A stretch of DNA of 8,919 nt from JBBDNC01 sp040877875 (GTDB lineage Bacteria > Bacteroidota > Rhodothermia > Balneolales > Balneolaceae): assembly GCA_040877875.1 (NCBI GenBank), contig JBBDNC010000002.1, positions 1 through 8,919 on the forward strand, given 5' to 3'. Positions 6,810 through 8,919 of this stretch are shown here, piece after piece. The notes under the pieces were generated by a model, which was given only the letters and a program-made list of their open reading frames with translations, searched no databases and was not told where the DNA came from. A program made the translations under genes and the position numbers. Position 1 is the first letter of the stretch, and every line of letters begins with the position of its first letter.

Positions 6810-6899
6810 TTAATTGTCAAAATCAATATCACTGACGTTTACACCCAGCCGTTCAGCAGGGTATTCAGGTTCATTATCCTTCAAATACTTTTTTAACAC
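6810..6899 (-). other. Possible 29-codon overlapping small ORF or +1-frame tail after rpsE
   Basis: In the frame one base later than rpsE, a GTG at 6897-6899 opens 29 codons that end at TAA (6810-6812), filling most of the rpsE-rplO gap. The predicted product begins VLKKYLKDNEPEYPAERL and ends DIDFDN, so the tail is acidic. Of the 21 codons lying past the rpsE stop, 15 begin with a purine, a coding-like bias. The frame could be entered from rpsE if one A were dropped from the A6 run at 6890-6895, by transcriptional slippage or a sequencing error. It does not resemble uL30. It may be chance, a separate small ORF, or an alternative uS5 tail. Confidence 0.25.
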
Positions 6900-7398
6900 T
6901 GATTCCCCGTCGCTGGGCGATCTCAACCGGATCCGTACAACGTTTCAGGGCATCATAGGCAGCTTTAACCATGTTATGCGGATTGGAAGATCCGACAGAC
7001 TTGGAGAGAATATTTTCAATACCCGCTACGTCCAGTAAAGCTTTTACAGGGCCTCCGGCAATCACACCGGTACCCTTTGAAGCGGGTCGCAGAACCACCT
7101 GTCCTGCTCCCTCCTTTCCAAGTACTTCATGATAGATGCTCCCGCTTTTAGTCATCGGAACACGAATCAGATTTTTCTTGGCATTTTCAAATCCCTTTTG
7201 AATGGCATCAGCCACTTCATTGGCTTTACCCAAACCATGTCCGACCACGCCATCGCGGTTACCTACTACAACAATCGCATTGAAACTGAAACGACGTCCG
7301 CCTTTAACTACTTTTGAAACCCGGTTGATGTGAACCAGTTTTTCTTCCAGGTTCAGATTCGATGCCGGGATGTTATGTTTTCTGCGAATTTTAGGCAT
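6874..7398 (-). CDS. rpsE: 30S ribosomal protein uS5
   Basis: uS5 is a 30S protein at the mRNA entry side that contributes to decoding accuracy and mRNA unwinding. The product is 174 residues. The N-terminal double-stranded-RNA-binding-like domain spans about 20-85 and contains VKGGRRFSFNAIVVVG (31-46). The C-terminal domain has GTGVIAGG (109-116) and GSSNPHN (136-142). It ends RRGISVKKVFEG, the end normally seen in Bacteroidota-type uS5, so the reading frame is correct to its end. TAA is directly followed by an in-frame TGA. A coding-like +1 frame overlaps the last codons and continues about 64 nt past the stop. rpmD, which usually follows, is absent. Confidence 0.97.
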   Translation of the reverse strand: MPKIRRKHNIPASNLNLEEKLVHINRVSKVVKGGRRFSFNAIVVVGNRDGVVGHGLGKANEVADAIQKGFENAKKNLIRVPMTKSGSIYHEVLGKEGAGQVVLRPASKGTGVIAGGPVKALLDVAGIENILSKSVGSSNPHNMVKAAYDALKRCTDPVEIAQRRGISVKKVFEG

Positions 7399-7421
7399 AT
7401 TTAATTATAATCTTGAATTTG

Positions 7422-7439
7422 ATCCGCCGGCCGGCGGAT
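7422..7439. repeat. 18-bp perfect GC-rich palindrome between rplR and rpsE
   Basis: ATCCGCCGGCCGGCGGAT is a perfect 18-bp palindrome about 12 nt past the rplR stop and 23 nt before the rpsE start. As RNA it can fold into a 7-bp stem with a GGCC loop. It is far more GC-rich than the A/T-rich bases beside it. No U-tract follows on the minus strand, so simple termination is unlikely. Such palindromes often belong to REP-like dispersed repeats or act as mRNA processing or stability elements; both are inference. Confidence 0.7.
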
Positions 7440-7451
7440 GTGTATGGTTTC

Positions 7452-7820
7452 CTAAAGGTGTAAGCCCCCTTCACGAGCTCCTTCTGCTGCCGCCTTGATA
7501 ATTCCATGATATTTATATCCGCTCCGATCAAAAACCACTTTTTCGATTCCCTGATCCAGGGCGGCTTTGGCCAGTTTTTCACCTAATATTTTGGCACCTT
7601 CCACCCGCGACTTATCCTTCAATTCCTCACGCATTTCCACAGAATTACTGGAGTTAGCCAAAAGAGTCTGGCCGTCCATGTCATTGATCAGTTGAAGATA
7701 AATATATTTGTTGCTTTTGTAGACCGAAAAACGCGGCCGTTCGGCAGTACCCCGAATCGTTGACCGGATCCGTCGTCGGATTTTATTCCTTCGTTCTTTT
7801 TTAAACTTGTTTTTATCCAT
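7452..7820 (-). CDS. rplR: 50S ribosomal protein uL18
   Basis: uL18 binds 5S rRNA and docks it, with uL5, onto the central protuberance of the 50S subunit. The 122-residue product has the normal length. The first 25 residues are strongly basic (KERRNKIRRRIRS), followed by RPRFSVYKSNKYIYLQLI at about 29-45, and the conserved C-terminal half with VVFDRSGYKYHG at 95-106 and AAAEGAREGGL near the end. The gene follows rplF by 18 nt. The 53-nt gap to rpsE contains a perfect GC-rich palindrome. Confidence 0.97.
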   Translation of the reverse strand: MDKNKFKKERRNKIRRRIRSTIRGTAERPRFSVYKSNKYIYLQLINDMDGQTLLANSSNSVEMREELKDKSRVEGAKILGEKLAKAALDQGIEKVVFDRSGYKYHGIIKAAAEGAREGGLHL

Positions 7821-7838
7821 CGTTGATTACTTTATCAG

Positions 7839-8393
7839 TTATTTAGCAGCGGATTTACCGGCTTTTCTACGCACATTTTCATCCAGGTATCGTACACCTT
7901 TACCTTTATATGGCTCGGGTTTGCGAAGGGATCGTATTTTTGCGGCAACCTGGCCTACCACTTCCTTATTGGTGCCGCTGATTTTGATAATCGGGTTCTT
8001 CCTTGTTTTCGTATCTACCTCCATGTCAATTCCGTCGGGAGGCACAAAGTAAATCGGATGAGAATAACCCAGATTCAGCTCAAGGACCTCACCGTTGATC
8101 GCCGCGCGATAGCCGACCCCTATAATCTCCAGTTGTTTTACATATCCCTCACTGACACCAATCACCATATTATTTATCAGGGACCGGTATAAACCGTGCA
8201 GGGAACGAGCATCCCGGCTTTCAGATTTACGTTTCACGACAACTTCATTGTCGTTTTTTTCCACTGTAATCTCCGGGTGAATTTTCAGTGAATTGCTTCC
8301 TTTTTCACCCTTCACAGTAATTACGTTGTCAGCATCAATACTGAACTCCACCTTTTCACTAAGGGGTACGGGTTGATTTCCTATACGTGACAT
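7839..8393 (-). CDS. rplF: 50S ribosomal protein uL6
   Basis: uL6 binds 23S rRNA near the sarcin-ricin loop and the GTPase-associated face of the 50S subunit. The product is 184 residues, normal for the family. It starts MSRIGNQPVPL, as expected, and consists of two tandem alpha/beta repeats, about residues 1-82 and 83-175. The conserved C-terminal signature PEPYKGKGVRY is at 159-169, followed by a basic tail (NVRRKAGKSAAK). No odd features are seen. The gene lies between rpsH and rplR with 18-nt gaps on each side. No Shine-Dalgarno motif precedes it; a 14-bp palindrome does. Confidence 0.97.
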   Translation of the reverse strand: MSRIGNQPVPLSEKVEFSIDADNVITVKGEKGSNSLKIHPEITVEKNDNEVVVKRKSESRDARSLHGLYRSLINNMVIGVSEGYVKQLEIIGVGYRAAINGEVLELNLGYSHPIYFVPPDGIDMEVDTKTRKNPIIKISGTNKEVVGQVAAKIRSLRKPEPYKGKGVRYLDENVRRKAGKSAAK

Positions 8394-8396
8394 ATA

Positions 8397-8410
8397 TCAA
8401 GAATTCTTGA
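8397..8410. repeat. 14-bp perfect palindrome in the rpsH-rplF gap
   Basis: TCAAGAATTCTTGA reads the same on both strands and occupies most of the 18-nt gap between the rpsH stop and the rplF start. In RNA it could form a short hairpin (5-7 bp) ending 3 nt before the rplF start codon. No U-tract follows, so it is not a terminator. Its function is unknown; it may influence rplF initiation or be chance in an A/T-rich spacer. Confidence 0.5.
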
Positions 8411-8411
8411 A

Positions 8412-8807
8412 TTAATAAATGCTGCAGATGATTTCTCCGCCGACATTCAATTTTTGTGCTTCCTTATCTGTCATCACTCCCCGGGAGGTCGAAAGAATAA
8501 CAATTCCCAAGCCATTGAGGGATCGTGGAATTTCCGTCGCACTGCAATAAAGCCGCAGGCCCGGTTTGGAGATACGTTTGATATTCCGAATGACCGGATG
8601 ACCATATGCGTCATACTTTAAAAACAGCCGAAGTACGCCCTGTTTCTCGTCATCAATATCGATGTAACGTTGGATAAATCCCTTTTCAATCAGGATTTTA
8701 GTCATGGCCCGTTTCAACTTCGATGCAGGAATATCCACACGACGGTGGCCTGCACTTTGAGCGTTTCTAATACGGGTTAAATAGTCTGAAATAGGATCAG
8801 TATGCAT
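8412..8807 (-). CDS. rpsH: 30S ribosomal protein uS8
   Basis: uS8 binds the central domain of 16S rRNA (helix 21 region) and helps assemble the 30S platform. The product has 131 residues, the usual size. It opens MHTDPISDYLTRIRNA, the standard uS8 start, and has the C-terminal signature around residues 100-117 (GIVILSTSRGVMTDKEA) followed by GGEI near the end. The start is fixed by this N-terminus. The gene lies 18 nt after rpsN and 18 nt before rplF. In E. coli uS8 represses the spc operon by binding near the start of rplE; that site would lie outside this window, so such regulation cannot be judged here. Confidence 0.97.
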   Translation of the reverse strand: MHTDPISDYLTRIRNAQSAGHRRVDIPASKLKRAMTKILIEKGFIQRYIDIDDEKQGVLRLFLKYDAYGHPVIRNIKRISKPGLRLYCSATEIPRSLNGLGIVILSTSRGVMTDKEAQKLNVGGEIICSIY

Positions 8808-8825
8808 AAATTCAATTCTCCGGTT

Positions 8826-8919
8826 TTACCAGCTTGCTTTTCTAATGCCTGGGATTTTTCCTGACAGGGCAAGTTCTCGAAACTTGATACGCGAAACACC
8901 GAACTGACGTACATAACCT
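8826..8919 (-). CDS. rpsN: 30S ribosomal protein uS14, C-terminal part (partial)
   Basis: This is the last 30 codons of uS14, a protein of the 30S head; the 5' part lies beyond the right edge. The visible residues contain FGVSRIKFRELAL and end in GIRKASW, which matches the conserved uS14 C-terminus. In zinc-binding uS14 this stretch reads like GICRICFREL; here serine and lysine replace the two cysteines, so this is the cysteine-free type usual in Bacteroidota and Proteobacteria. The TAA stop is 18 nt before rpsH, in the normal spc order. The identification is firm, but the total length and N-terminal half cannot be judged. Confidence 0.95.
   Translation of the reverse strand, partial: GYVRQFGVSRIKFRELALSGKIPGIRKASW

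Noticed and set aside
1..8919. CRISPR arrays, tRNA or rRNA genes, insertion sequences, phage or defence genes
   Set aside because: No repeat-spacer pattern, cloverleaf, transposase motif or terminal inverted repeats were seen; all coding capacity is accounted for by core translation, transcription and export genes.

Overview
The window holds the distal part of the S10-spc-alpha ribosomal protein supercluster. Every gene I can support lies on the minus strand, so transcription runs from high to low coordinates. Reading in that direction the order is: rpsN (uS14, 3' end only), rpsH, rplF, rplR, rpsE, rplO, secY, map, infA, rpmJ, rpsM, rpsK, rpsD, rpoA and rplQ. A non-coding stretch of about 400 bases follows, and then the first codons of another minus-strand gene that runs off the left edge.

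The organism is probably a member of Bacteroidota in the broad sense, perhaps Balneolota or Rhodothermota (inference). uS4, uS14 and bL36 are all of the cysteine-free, zinc-independent kind. No gene has a convincing Shine-Dalgarno sequence; the leaders are mostly A/T-rich. uS5 ends in the VFEG motif typical of that group. bL17 carries a long acidic C-terminal tail, and map sits between secY and infA without adk. Base composition is moderate and even, with no sign of recent transfer.

The spc half (8919 to about 3722) encodes small-subunit proteins uS14, uS8 and uS5, large-subunit proteins uL6, uL18, uL15 and bL36, the SecY translocon channel, methionine aminopeptidase and initiation factor IF-1. 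The alpha half (3669 to 427) encodes uS13, uS11, uS4, the RNA polymerase alpha subunit and bL17. Most spacers are 18-55 nt. secY/map and map/infA overlap by 1 and 8 nt. The widest internal spacers are 139 nt (infA-rpmJ) and 91 nt (rpsE-rplO), and the usual rpmD (uL30) gene is missing from the second.

The left intergenic region (25-426) holds a candidate terminator for the operon, then a sigma70-like promoter with a palindrome just upstream and a hairpin at the predicted 5' end of the next transcript.

Most of the window is ordinary conserved core genome and I see no new multi-gene system. The points most worth a second look are a coding-like +1 frame that overlaps the end of rpsE, the missing rpmD, the tail of bL17 with a possible small folded module, a perfect 18-bp GC-rich palindrome between rplR and rpsE, and crossing inverted repeats in the infA-rpmJ gap.
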